From Tethya wilhelma (lineage: Eukaryota; Porifera; Demospongiae; Tethyida; Tethyidae), in contig CAXIPT010000009.1 in assembly GCA_964030475.1 (NCBI GenBank), positions 1,302,000-1,365,999 of the forward strand: 64,000 bases of DNA, written 5' to 3'. Below, one piece after another: positions 44,586 through 56,388 of this stretch. Both the position numbers and the translations under genes were made by a program. Numbering within the stretch: the stretch's first letter is position 1; each line of letters begins with the position of its first letter. The notes under the pieces were generated by a model. It saw only the letters and a list, made by a program, of their open reading frames with translations, was not told where the DNA came from and made no database searches.

Positions 44586-47380
44586 ATGGACGACCCTCGC
44601 TTCAAGCACGTGGCCACTGATCCACGCTTCAAGGTACTGTTAAATCACGTAACATCCATTTATGTAAGAGGCAACAATAATGTGGTTGATATATTAAATG
44701 TGTGCAGGTTCTTCCCAGGCGGGCTCGGAAGGTGAACATTGATTCCCGTTTTCAGTCCATGTTCTCAGATGACAAGTTCAAAGTTCAATACAAAGTCGAT
44801 CGTAAAGGTCGAAAGATCAAGCAAACTTCTACTGAGAATTTGCGTAAATTCTACCAGTTGGACGATGGTACATTGACCTTTGACCTATTGAATATGTGTA
44901 GTTAATAATTAATTACCTTGTAGATGATGACCAGGAGGGAAAGTCCCATCCTAGTGATGACTCTGATAATGAAGAGGAGGCCCCTGGCGTAGAGAGTGAT
45001 AGCGAGGTTACAGACAGTGATGACAACTCAACAGATCTGGAAGAGTACGATGGAGAGACTAACGAGGTGGGTGGAGCTTGGTACTTTATTCTAATTACCA
45101 GACAGCTTGTAATATTTTCAGGTGATCCACTCGTGGGGTGATCTGGGTGCCGAGGGCGTGCCTCATGGCGAGGAGTCCACCAAGAGACTAGCAGTGTGTA
45201 ACCTCGACTGGGACCGGGTGGATGCCACTGACCTCTATAGTGAGATTGGGAGATCAAAAATATTGTTTTGATTCATGCCACGCTACCTTCCTGGAAGTGA
45301 ATGATCTCTGTTTCTGATTTCAGTTTTGTTAAGCTCGTTTACTCCGAGTGGTGGGATCATCACCATGGTAACGATCTATCCTAGTGATGTTGGTCTGCAG
45401 TGCATATCGTGTGAGGACCAGCAGGGACCATCAGATCTCACCCAAGAACATCAAGGGGCGGAGTCTGGCAAGGGGAGTGGCTACTCCATGGAAAAACTGA
45501 GACAGTATCAACTGAAGAGACTTCAGTGAGTTAGTTTATCTGAGACTATGGTTCAATAATAGATAAACGCTCGTATGAATAAAATACATTCAGACTGGTT
45601 ATAAACTTTTTGTGTATTCAGTATTGCAGGTACATTTGGCGGGCTTAAAATTTGACAAATTCGCATTTTAGCATGACTGATGATTTTAATGTGGCGATTA
45701 AGTTGTACACACTGCATTATTTACATGAGCATTTGTGTCTGTAAAGCTGGTAATTTGAATTTGACGATTTGCAGAATAATTCACCAATTCGCCAAATTTA
45801 CCCGCTATACGTACGTATGGTAATTATCTATTATTAATTTTGTTTAAACTATTGATTGCTATGGTGTACCTTCCCAGCAAGCCGAGCTGGTCTGTGTGAC
45901 GCTGTCTCTCTTCCCTAGGTACTACTACTGTGTTGTGGAGTGTGACAGTGTCTCCACTGCCGACCACCTCTATCGGGAATGTGATGGACTGGAGTACGAG
46001 CGCAGCGGAGGTAGGCTGGACCTCAGGTTCATCCCTGATCACATGACCTTTAACGACCGGCAGCCTAAATCATCGGCCAATGAGAGTACAGTCTCCGCTG
46101 GGTATACCCCTGTCAAGTGAGCTGATAATTAAGAATCTAGCTGTACAACAAGTTTGACTTGTATTTCATTTCCAGTTTCACCAGTTCAGCCCTTCAGCAG
46201 TCCAAGGTCCACCTGACGTGGGACGAGACTGACCCCAAGAGACTCCAGACCACCATGAGGCAGTTCACCAAGACAGACCTCCAGAGCATGGACTTCAACG
46301 CCTACCTCGGAGCGTCATCATCAGAGGACAGTGAGGAAGAGGGTGTGGCCAATGGGTGTGGCTCTGAAGATCAGATAATAAAATATTGGGTTAGTTTATA
46401 CATATCTGTTGAGGGTGCGAAATAAACTGATGAATGGTTTTAATGCAGACATTATTAGACGACATTGAGGGGTCAAAAGGTCAGAATGAGCCAAGTGAAG
46501 AAATGGAAATCACGTGGGAACCAGGTAGAGATATTAATTACCTAATGGTGATGTCATTTTAAAAGTGTTTTTTTTTGTTGTTTTTTTTTTGGTTTTTTTT
46601 TGTTTTTTTTTTTTGTTTTTTTTTACAATATAGGCTTGAAGGAATCAGCTCAGGAGCTAGTCCAAAGAAAGCAAAGTATGTGAGCTTGTGACTCATTCTG
46701 ATAGCATTGTTATTAAATTACGTATACCGTGTGTGTGTGTGTGTGTAGCTGAGAAGATGTCTGCTGGTTTGAGTGTGTGGGAGAAGTATCTTCAAGAAAA
46801 GAAAAGGAAAAAGAAGCGACTAAAGTCCTCAGCACCATCAGGTGGCGAGGAGGCTAGTGAGGAGACCCTGGAATTAGGATTTGACGATCCTTTCTTTCAA
46901 CATGATGTCACTAAAAGTACTGCTGTGAGTTACCATGGGAACCAGAGTGGTCCTCCTGTTTTATTTATGTGCATCTGTGATGGATTCAGAAATCAAAGAA
47001 GTCCAAAGGTTTAGTGAATCTCAACCAAGAGGAGCAGGAGAGAGAGAAAAAGAACAAGGTTCATCTCTCTCTTTCTCTGGGAGTGTATTTGATGTAAATG
47101 ATTTCTTCTCTTTCTCTAGGATGAACTGGAGTTGCTGCTCCTTGAGAATGAAGAAGAGAGACAGCACTTCAGTCTCCCGTCCATCATGGCCTCGGAGAGA
47201 GAGAGGAAACAGCACAGGAAGAGAAAGAGGATCGCCCGGGACACCAAACCAGTGGATTCGTTTGAAGTGGATGTCTCTGATCCACGATTTGAGGCACTTT
47301 ATACCTCTCATCATTATGCACTTGATCCTGCCAACCCACAATACAAGTGAGTGGGCTTTAATTAGAATAATGGACAGTAG

Positions 47381-47426
<46 letters not shown>

Positions 47427-47688
47427 GGCCAACGAAGGCCATGACGGCCATCATGACTGAGATGGGACGCAGGAGGAAAGAGAAGAGGAAGAACCGTGCC
47501 AAACCAACTGACACCAGGTACTGTATGCCACATGTGTAGTTTTCAAGGTCAAATATATAGTATTTCAATCACACTCTCGCTATATATATACATGCAGCCT
47601 TGGTCTACTGGTGAAATCAGTCAAGAACAAAACGTCTGCTTTCAATGAACATTACAAGAAAAGATCCGAAGTGAAACAAAAGAGATAG
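44586..47688 (+). CDS. ESF1: ESF1, nucleolar pre-rRNA processing protein
   Basis: ESF1 is a nucleolar factor needed for 18S rRNA maturation. The start [16 protein letters not shown] splices to [20 protein letters not shown] and [19 protein letters not shown], matching the family's N-terminal RVAKDPRFWE...KVKIDKRFRAMF pattern. Acidic exons follow (about 44,925-45,066). The core has [69 protein letters not shown] and [11 protein letters not shown]. Near the C-terminus are [17 protein letters not shown], then [20 protein letters not shown] (a second DPRF box) and a basic tail ending [10 protein letters not shown]. It appears complete. Introns hold a family A MITE (about 45,635-45,812) and a long T-rich tract (about 46,568-46,624). 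It converges on POLR2D with 50 bp between stops. Confidence 0.95.
45635..45812. mobile_element. MITE-like element, family A, ESF1 intron (opposite orientation)
   Basis: It starts GGTACATTTGGCGGGCTTAA and ends CGCCAAATTTACCCGCTATA, with the inner TTAGCATGACTGATGATTTT motif of the UBE4B copies in reverse. Its left terminus has decayed. Confidence 0.7.
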
Positions 47689-47738
47689 CTTTGTTTGTGG
47701 CGTGTGTTTTCAGAGAAAGTTGCAATTTTTGAAAGTGT

Positions 47739-48306
47739 TCAGTATTGATAATTCATGTGTGTTCGGATATCATCAAGAATTTCATTAAGTTCCAGGTCAT
47801 CAAACCTTCCCTCCAGACTGGGCAGCAGTGCCTTGGCCTCCTCTGCAGTGGTGGGCACCACGTTGGCAAGACAGGCAATCTCAAACTTGTGCAGCTTCTG
47901 CTTCTGCAGCGTCTCTCTGACCGCCTGTATTAATACAGAATGTGTGTGTGTGTGTAATCCATAATAATATATACGTAGATAAATTTATGACTAAATATTA
48001 AAATCTACCTGTATGGTTTCTTTGCTGTTGTATTTGCTGAACGTCTGACAGTACTCCAGTGTCTTTGTGAACACGCCTGACAACTCGTGGTCATCATCTT
48101 GGTTCTCATACTGAGCTTTACGATGTTCTAACAACATCTTTACTTCAGAAATGAGCAGTGCATCAGCTGTGTCAAAATCTACACGAGAAAAGCATGAAGA
48201 CAGTGTATAAATAAAGTTTAAAATGATCTTAAATTAGTACCAGACCTTTTCCAAACTTCAATTCAGCTGCATCTTCTTCTATCACCTGTTCTGGTTTGGT
48301 TGCCAT
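47739..48306 (-). CDS. POLR2D: RNA polymerase II subunit RPB4
   Basis: RPB4 forms the stalk of RNA polymerase II with RPB7. Three minus-strand exons: about 48,245-48,306 ([20 protein letters not shown]), about 48,010-48,180 ([20 protein letters not shown] and [17 protein letters not shown]) and 47,739-47,931 ([20 protein letters not shown], then [19 protein letters not shown] and [15 protein letters not shown]). Order, length (about 140 residues) and the terminal YQY agree with the family. It is 72 bp from the GMPS start in the opposite direction and 50 bp from the ESF1 stop. Confidence 0.95.
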
Positions 48307-48378
48307 CAGGAAGATGTTTCTATTTGATGCGCACCTGTTATTCTATTTAATGCGCACTATTAGTATAACACTTCAAGC
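48307..48378. promoter_or_regulatory. 72 bp divergent promoter of POLR2D and GMPS
   Basis: Start codons face away from each other with 72 bp between. The interval has GATGCGCACCTGTTATTCTA and a second ATGCGCACTATT, a near repeat of TTTGATGCGCAC/TTTAATGCGCAC that may hold factor sites. The role is inferred from position. Confidence 0.6.
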
Positions 48379-51300
48379 ATGTCCATTGCAAGTGTGGAGA
48401 TTAGGGAAGACATTCGTCATAGCGAGCCCTCTGTGCTGACCAGGAAGAGGAGCAGGTCAGCTAGTAGCAGCGGACCGGAGAGCGAGGAGCGCTCCAGGAA
48501 GAAGAGTAGCATATTTAACGGTGAGAGGGAACCTCAGTGCGGGCCTGAGAGGGTGGTTATATTGGATGCTGGAGCTCAGTATGGAAAGGTGACTCTTATA
48601 TTGGAACTACACATGGTGGTTATGAATATTGAAATGAATGCTATTCATGGTAATGGTTATATTCATTGCTAGGTGATAGACCGTCGCATTAGGGAGCTGT
48701 GTGTGGAGTCCATAATGCTACCCCTCGACACACAAGCCACTCACATAAAGACCAACGGATACAAGTAAGACAGGCAATGTGAAAAAGGGGGACATCTGAT
48801 TGATCTTTGAACCTTCTCTCCTCAGAGCTATCATCATATCGGGTGGTCCTAACAGTGTCAACGATTCAGATGCTCCAGGCTACGACCCAGCCATCTTCAG
48901 CCTGGGCCTGCCCATCCTTGGCATATGCTACGGCCTCCAGCTCATCAACAAACACTACGGAGGAACAGTGGTGCAGAAGAAGATCAGAGAAGATGGCCAG
49001 TTTACTGTTGCCATGGAGACAACATGTCCTCTGTTTGCTGATCTTGGTTCCAGTGAGGAGGTGTTGCTGACCCATGGGGATTCTGTCGACAGACTAGCAG
49101 AGGGTCTTCAAGTGACAGCCACCTCCGGGGAGCTAGTGGCTGGCCTGGCTCATCGTAAGGAGCAGGTGTATGGAGTCCAGTTCCACCCCGAGGTTGAACT
49201 CACTGAGAATGGAGAGAAGATATTAGGGAACTTTCTCTTCAAGGTGCAATGCTGGGGATATTAGATAAACTAGCTGCACATATAATGTGATGTATGGACT
49301 ACAATTGTTTAAGCAATTCTTTTCTTTCGTCTTCAGATATCTGGTTGCCATGGTAACTACACTATTCTAAATAGGGAGCAGTCTTGCATAGATTACATCA
49401 GAGAGAGGGTGGGAGATGCCAGTGTGTTGGTGAGGCACTCTTCATTGTTAACACTTTGCAATGCTCTTATTGCTGTAAATACAAACCTTCTCTCTCTTTC
49501 TCTTTCTCTCTCTCTCTCTAGTCCCTGGTGAGTGGAGGGGTGGACAGTGCGGTGTGTACTGCCCTCCTCAATGCTGCTCTCGGTCCAGGTAGAGTCATTG
49601 CTGTTCATATCGACAATGGATTCATGAGAAAGAACGAGAGCCAAGAGGTCAAAAGGTCATTGGAAGCACTAGGATTAAAACCACACGGTAAGATTGTATA
49701 CTTGTTTTTGAGAACTCAATTTCATGATACAATTGTCTCTCAGTGCATTTGATGTTAGCTATAACTTACATCCCTTCCAGTCACCTCTGCTGCTCTCACG
49801 TTCTACACAGGCCAGACTGTGGTGCCATTCTGTGGTCCTGATGGCAGCATCCAGCAGCGCTACACCCTCCCTCTCCACTCCGTCACTAACCCAGAGCACA
49901 AGAGGAAGATCATTGGAGACACCTTCATTAAAGTCGTGGAGAGTGTCATTGCTAAACTCGAGCTACAAGCTGAGGACGTCTACCTCGCTCAAGGTGAGAC
50001 CATGCACCATCCCAGGCTGCTATCACTATTAGCTCTGTTGATGATAATATTATGGATAGAGAGACGCTGTACATAGATGGGTCAAAATAGTTCCAACTCC
50101 ATGTTGATGTATACTACCATAATATATAGTTCCAAATTTTCGTGGCACAATTAATATCTTGGTGAATTTCGTGATTTGACTGTATATCATAAAAATTTTC
50201 TCCACGAAAATTGAGAAAACTGTATATCAGCAATATAATTTCAGAGATCGTGATTCACAAAAATTTGTTCAAAACAGCAAAGACAGACTTTTCACGAACT
50301 TTTTGTGCCACGAAAATTTGCAGCTATACAGTATTCTGCCCAGTTTGTTATGTGTGTGGTTGTCTTTCCTCTCATTTATGGCTAACTATCAATGGTGGTT
50401 GTATTCCCTCGCAGGTACACTTCGACCTGATCTGATAGAGAGTGCCTCTCTGCTGGCCAGTGCCAGAGCTCAGGTGATCAAGACCCACCACAACGACACA
50501 GAGCTGGTCAGAGAACTGAGGAAGAAGGTTAGAAATAGTTAAATTATGGAGTCACCGACACTGATATGGATGCTGGCTCATCTCAGGGTAGAGTCACTGA
50601 GCCACTGTGTGAGTTCCACAAAGATGAGGTGAGAGTGCTGGGGGAGAACCTTGGACTGCCCAAGGAGCTAGTCCACAGACATCCGTTCCCAGGTAACCAC
50701 TGCTGTGTGTGCTTGTCCATGTTTAAAGGCATTAGCAAAGCATTAATTTTGTTCTTTGTGTTATAAGACTTCAAACCATCGGTCACATTTGTTGATCACG
50801 TGACCTGGTATAATTGATTTTCAGGTCCAGGGTTGGCCATTCGTGTCATCTGCCAGAACGAGGCTTACATGAAAGAGGACTTCCCCGTGACCAACGCACT
50901 ACTAGGTCTCCTGCAACAAGCCAGCCACACCCCTTCAGCCTTGCTGAGTGCAGTAGAGCAGTTCACTAGTGAGGAAGAGCAGGAGTTCCTCGTGAGAATA
51001 GCCCAGGAGAGCTGCCTCTCAGCCACCCTCCTGCCGATATACACTGTCGGTGTGCAGGTGTGTGTGTGTGTGTGTCCATCCTCACATCTATCTTTATCTT
51101 TATCTTTGTTCCTCCTTTCTCTCTGCAGGGTGACGCTAGGTCTTATAATTACGCTGCTGTTCTATCTTCTCCTGATACGAGTCAACCTGATTGGTCAGAT
51201 CTGATGAGACTAGCCAAGATCATACCGAGAGTGTGCCACAATGTCAACAGGTGTTCTAATTACTCACAAACAATTTTCAATATTACTATTCCTCATCTTG

Positions 51301-51493
51301 CCATTGTGTTTTCTATTTGTACAGAGTTGTGTGGGCATTTGGGGGTGTGGTTGAAGGACCCATAGAGGATGTCACGCCCACCTGTCTCACCAATGGGGTG
51401 CTCTCTCTGCTGAGAGAGGCTGACAGCCTAGCAACACAAGTCCTTATCAAACATAGTCAGTTTGATCCCACCATTGTTTAACTCATCTTCTAA

Positions 51494-51538
<45 letters not shown>

Positions 51539-51987
51539 GTGTAGATGCTCAGCATCTGTTGAGTCAAATGCCAGTCGTCCTCATTCCTATTCATTTTGAT
51601 CGCCATGCCAACCAGCGCCCACTTCTCCCATCCTGTCAGAGGTCCCTGGTCATTAGGACGTTCATTACCTCCGACTTTATGACTGGTGTACCGGCTACTC
51701 CAGGAAAACACCTCCCAATCAACGTATGTGCTAGTTACCTCGTTAGATTTTATATTTTTAAATAATTATTAATTTTATGCATATATGTACCAACTATATT
51801 ATTTTTTTATGGCAATTTCTAAATGTGATGTATGACTGGGCTTTAGCATTGTGTTTGAACTTGTGTTCATTGTCTACAATCTCAGGTTCTTGAAGACATT
51901 GTGAACACACTGCAGAGTGTCTCCGGGATATCTCGTGTTCTCTACGATCTCACTCCCAAACCACCTGGGACCACGGAATGGGAATGA
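48379..51987 (+). CDS. GMPS: GMP synthase (glutamine-hydrolysing)
   Basis: GMP synthase converts XMP to GMP in purine synthesis, using ammonia from its own glutaminase. After a charged N-terminal lead, the class I amidotransferase domain begins [20 protein letters not shown]. It has the nucleophile motif [16 protein letters not shown] (Cys in GICYG) and the catalytic [12 protein letters not shown]. The ATP pyrophosphatase domain has the P-loop [19 protein letters not shown] (about 49,522-49,578) and [16 protein letters not shown]. The synthetase part continues through [32 protein letters not shown] and [20 protein letters not shown]. The end, [15 protein letters not shown], is the conserved family C-terminus. 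Length is about that of animal GMPS. All catalytic motifs are present. One intron carries a foldback element (50,118-50,330). Confidence 0.96.
50118..50330. mobile_element. MITE-like palindromic element, family C, GMPS intron
   Basis: The left end CAAATTTTCGTGGCACAATT mirrors the right end TTTTTGTGCCACGAAAATTT. Inside, ACTGTATATCA occurs twice around CACGAAAATTG, giving further foldback. No coding sequence. Confidence 0.7.
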
Positions 51988-52268
51988 GACTCATTTCAAC
52001 TCTTACAGTCTTACATAACAATGTCAACTGTGACAATTAATTTTGGTACAAAAAAAAGAAAAGGTCATTCACAAACTTTCTCATTGATAATTATTATTTA
52101 TTCCCTACTACTGAGCATGCGCAGACGGTCTAATTCGTGGGGAAGGTGATGGCGGCCTGTTGACAGGTTGTGAGTGCATCGTAAAGTGCTGCGGAAGGCG
52201 AGCTAGAAGCATCTACAGCGCTGAATGGACACTGGACCAGCCTTATAACTTATCATACTCTCGTACGA
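51988..52268 (+). promoter_or_regulatory. Upstream region of the SAND-SAM gene
   Basis: This 281 bp between the GMPS stop and the next ATG includes GAGCATGCGCAGACG (NRF-1-like, core 52,115-52,123), 146 bp before the start codon, and a GATGGCGGCC YY1-like motif at about 52,148. Confidence 0.5.
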
Positions 52269-53197
52269 ATGAACGGTATTAGTGGGAAGATGGGTGAGAG
52301 AAAAAGAGGCGGGATCAGAATCTCCCCAGAGCTGGAGAGAATCAATGGCGACGACTTCAATGGCGACTCCTTGGACGGTAAGACTGGGAGGAGCATCAAG
52401 AGAGAAGAGAGAGATAGCTCCACGGAATCCAGCGACTCTACAAACAGTTCTAGCAGTAGTAGCAGCTCCTCTTCGAGCACTGTCGCCCCCACCACTCGTG
52501 CCACCAGTCTATGGGAGGTGGACGAACAGGGGGACTACCTGCTGGTGACATGTGCCGAGAATGAGGCCAAGTTTTACAAGGAGAGGTTTGCAAGAGGTAG
52601 TGTTGGACGTTGTGTGTTGTTTCGTGGTCGATGGATCACCCCCAATGAGTTCCAGGCCATCTCTGGCAGGCAGAGCTCCAAGGACTGGAAGAGGAGCATA
52701 CGACTGAATGGCCGCTGTCTGAAGGAGTACATTAATGACGGCCTGTTTAAAGAGCACCCAAAGAACTGCATCTGCAGTGTGTGTTTAGGAGTGGACACGG
52801 AGCAGTTACGTCAGGAGGGAGTGATGGCTTTGGCTGCCAAGAGACGACGACTGAGTCAGGCTGATGGGGGGAGTAGCTCCACCCCTGCTGCACTGTACAA
52901 TGTGGAGGGCGTGGTCATCAGCAGTGTGGCCACGCCCCCTGTTATTAACAACAATGACGAGACCACCAGTGCTGATGGGACGTCTATTAAGAAGCTGACG
53001 GGGTCAGGGGTCAAGAGAAAGAGGAAAGTTGGACGACCACCAAAGTCTCAGAGGGTGTGGTCTCCCAGCGGAGGTGAGGGGTTAGCTCCTGCAATTAATG
53101 GATGTATTTTAGCTGTACATTTCTGTGCATTTTACCAATTTTTAAGTCACCAGTAAATCTACAGCATAATAAGTTACCTAAGCATTATTCCTTTGTT

Positions 53198-53270
<73 letters not shown>

Positions 53271-53737
53271 AAGTCGGACCTGATGTCAGCTCCAATGATG
53301 ATGACATCAAGTCAGCCCAACCTCAGGAGGATTCTGAAGAGCCTATTGATACCAAACCTGTCATAGGTAGGACACTGTGTGTGTGCTATTTATAGCTATA
53401 ATATTGATGATGTAATTGTTATCCTTGTACAGATGCCTCTGACTATCTCCCCCGTCGCTCTCGGAGGACTGTTCATCGTAAACATGTCGGCCATCGAACA
53501 GAGCTGGGCACGTTCACTCACAAGCCGTCGGAGTGGGACTCGGAGGAAGTGGCAGAGTTCCTCAAACTGCAAGGGTTTGCTGAATACTCTGACACATTCC
53601 TCAAGGGGGAAATCAGTGGACAGAGCATGTTTCTTTTAAGAGAGCACCATCTCCTGGAGCAGTTCCAGATGAAGCTGGGACCAGCTCTCAGACTCTTGGA
53701 CACCATTAGCAGACTAAGACACCCACCAACCCAGTAG
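52269..53737 (+). CDS. Nuclear protein with SAND domain, AT-hook-like motif and C-terminal SAM domain (SAMD11-like)
   Basis: Three exons (52269-53073, 53271-53366, 53433-53737) encode 401 residues. After a Ser-rich acidic start, the SAND domain (about residues 78-175) includes AKFYKERFARGSVGRCVLFR, WITPNEFQAISGRQSSKDWK and SIRLNGRCLKEYINDGLF; SAND domains bind DNA or chromatin. KRKRKVGRPPKSQR (about 250-263) has an AT-hook-like GRPP core. The C-terminal SAM domain reads EWDSEEVAEFLKLQGFAEYS and ends FQMKLGPALRLLDTISRL; the KLGPAL motif is typical of the polycomb-associated SAMD7/SAMD11/PHC/L3MBTL group. SAND plus SAM in one protein fits SAMD11 best. A DEAF1/GMEB relationship explains the SAND but not the SAM. 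A nuclear transcriptional role is inferred. The last two exons recur at 54,754-55,220. Confidence 0.8.
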
Positions 53738-53963
53738 CTAGCTGCACCTTGGTACAACACATGACCTAAACTATATTTTCCCTAATCTATTGTCTCACCT
53801 GATGTGGTGACTTTACTCTGATGATTTGTTGTGGTGTAATGTTTGTATTAATATTATTGTTATTATATACATGTCTGGATACTTTATTTCTTGATCTATA
53901 AATGATTTTTTTGGTGTTACATTATTAAATTTTAAAAACCAGAATAATTAAATCAAACTGAAA

Positions 53964-54669
53964 TCATTCTATTTTGAATTCTCTGAGCAGTGCATCAAGG
54001 TCCCTGCTCTCTACCAGCTGATAGAGATGGTGTTCTCCTAAGAAGGTGATGGCCAGTCTCAGAGTTGACCAGATGCCTTCTGACATCTGCCTCTTACTGC
54101 CCTGAGGCCCTTTGGCGTGACGCTGCATGTTCAAAGCTGTTAGGAAATGTTCCACTGCTTCCCTACGTGCACAAAGAGTGTACATGTATATAGTTAGATT
54201 GAACTTTGAACCCAGTGAGTATACACCCACCTGTGAGCACCGAGGTTGATGCAGCTCACTCCCAGGTTGTACCTTGACCTTGTGAAACCAGGCAGGAACT
54301 GGAGAGCCTTGTGATAAGCTGCTACAGCCTCTTCACTTCTATTGCCATTGGCCAGCGTTGCTCCTAACTTATTCCACAACATGGCATCCTGAAAACAACC
54401 ATGTCTTCATTTACCTCACACTCTAACACACAATCCATAACTCACATCCGGTCTCACTTCCAGAGCAGCCGAGAAGCAGTCCACTGCCTTGTCATACTCG
54501 CTAGACAGGTTGAACAACACTCCCAGACCAACTTGGATATCAGCGTCCACTCTATCGGGCGATATCTGAGCAGCTCTCAGGAACAGGTCCCGAACCTCCG
54601 AATGCTCTTCTCTGTCAGACAATGAATAGTGCTGAGTCAGCAGCAGATTTTTGGTTTGAGGGAGGAAAT
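53964..54669 (-). pseudogene. Duplicate of the PEX5 C-terminal exons (probably an assembly copy)
   Basis: It encodes the same TPR exons as 55,447-56,152 and ends at the N at 54,670. By the gap logic it represents the same locus as the second copy. Confidence 0.8.
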
Positions 54670-54670
54670 N

Positions 54671-54753
<83 letters not shown>

Positions 54754-55220
54754 AAGTCGGACCTGATGTCAGCTCCAATGATGATGACATCAAGTCAGCC
54801 CAACCTCAGGAGGATTCTGAAGAGCCTATTGATACCAAACCTGTCATAGGTAGGACACTGTGTGTGTGCTATTTATAGCTATAATATTGATGATGTAATT
54901 GTTATCCTTGTACAGATGCCTCTGACTATCTCCCCCGTCGCTCTCGGAGGACTGTTCATCGTAAACATGTCGGCCATCGAACAGAGCTGGGCACGTTCAC
55001 TCACAAGCCGTCGGAGTGGGACTCGGAGGAAGTGGCAGAGTTCCTCAAACTGCAAGGGTTTGCTGAATACTCTGACACATTCCTCAAGGGGGAAATCAGT
55101 GGACAGAGCATGTTTCTTTTAAGAGAGCACCATCTCCTGGAGCAGTTCCAGATGAAGCTGGGACCAGCTCTCAGACTCTTGGACACCATTAGCAGACTAA
55201 GACACCCACCAACCCAGTAG
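54754..55220 (+). pseudogene. Duplicate of the SAND-SAM gene's last two exons (probably an assembly copy)
   Basis: Exons 54754-54849 and 54916-55220 are identical in sequence to 53271-53366 and 53433-53737. There is no SAND exon in front of them. Confidence 0.8.
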
Positions 55221-55446
55221 CTAGCTGCACCTTGGTACAACACATGACCTAAACTATATTTTCCCTAATCTATTGTCTCACCTGATGTGGTGACTTTACT
55301 CTGATGATTTGTTGTGGTGTAATGTTTGTATTAATATTATTGTTATTATATACATGTCTGGATACTTTATTTCTTGATCTATAAATGATTTTTTTGGTGT
55401 TACATTATTAAATTTTAAAAACCAGAATAATTAAATCAAACTGAAA

Positions 55447-56357
55447 TCATTCTATTTTGAATTCTCTGAGCAGTGCATCAAGGTCCCTGCTCTCTACCAG
55501 CTGATAGAGATGGTGTTCTCCTAAGAAGGTGATGGCCAGTCTCAGAGTTGACCAGATGCCTTCTGACATCTGCCTCTTACTGCCCTGAGGCCCTTTGGCG
55601 TGACGCTGCATGTTCAAAGCTGTTAGGAAATGTTCCACTGCTTCCCTACGTGCACAAAGAGTGTACATGTATATAGTTAGATTGAACTTTGAACCCAGTG
55701 AGTATACACCCACCTGTGAGCACCGAGGTTGATGCAGCTCACTCCCAGGTTGTACCTTGACCTTGTGAAACCAGGCAGGAACTGGAGAGCCTTGTGATAA
55801 GCTGCCACAGCCTCTTCACTTCTATTGCCATTGGCCAGCGTTGCTCCTAACTTATTCCACAACATGGCATCCTGAAAACAACCATGTCTTCATTTACCTC
55901 ACACTCTAACACACAATCCATAACTCACATCCGGTCTCACTTCCAGAGCAGCCGAGAAGCAGTCCACTGCCTTGTCATACTCGCTAGACAGGTTGAACAA
56001 CACTCCCAGACCAACTTGGATATCAGCGTCCACTCTATCGGGCGATATCTGAGCAGCTCTCAGGAACAGGTCCCGAACCTCCGAATGCTCTTCTCTGTCA
56101 GACAATGAATAGTGCTGAGTCAGCAGCAGATTTTTGGTTTGAGGGAGGAAATGGCTTACTTTGTCATGAACGATGATAGAAATGGTTTGGCTGGTCGTGA
56201 GACATCCCTCACCTCCAGGGAAGAGTAGCTACAGGTGATTGATGGGTGTGTGGTATTGGATATATCGTCACAGTAAGTGTTTTACACGTGTACAATAATT
56301 GTATTTAACAATTGAAATGGGAACTTTTACTGCAATAATTAGTGCTTTTAGTGGATG

Positions 56358-56388
<31 letters not shown>

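Larger units (their letters stand above)
53269..56152. repeat. 1.4 kb direct duplication across an assembly gap (53,269-54,669 = 54,752-56,152)
   Basis: The two segments are offset by 1,483 bp. I noticed one base difference (GCTGCTACAG at about 54,320 against GCTGCCACAG at about 55,803). The first copy stops at GGAGGAAAT followed by N; the second starts after a GT run and continues past GGAGGAAAT into unique PEX5 sequence. This fits two overlapping contigs, or two alleles, joined end to end. Confidence 0.9.

Noticed and set aside
47021..47533. 170-codon minus frame across ESF1 exons
   Set aside because: It is antisense to well-matched ESF1 exons and includes a CA/GT microsatellite, so it is a shadow frame.
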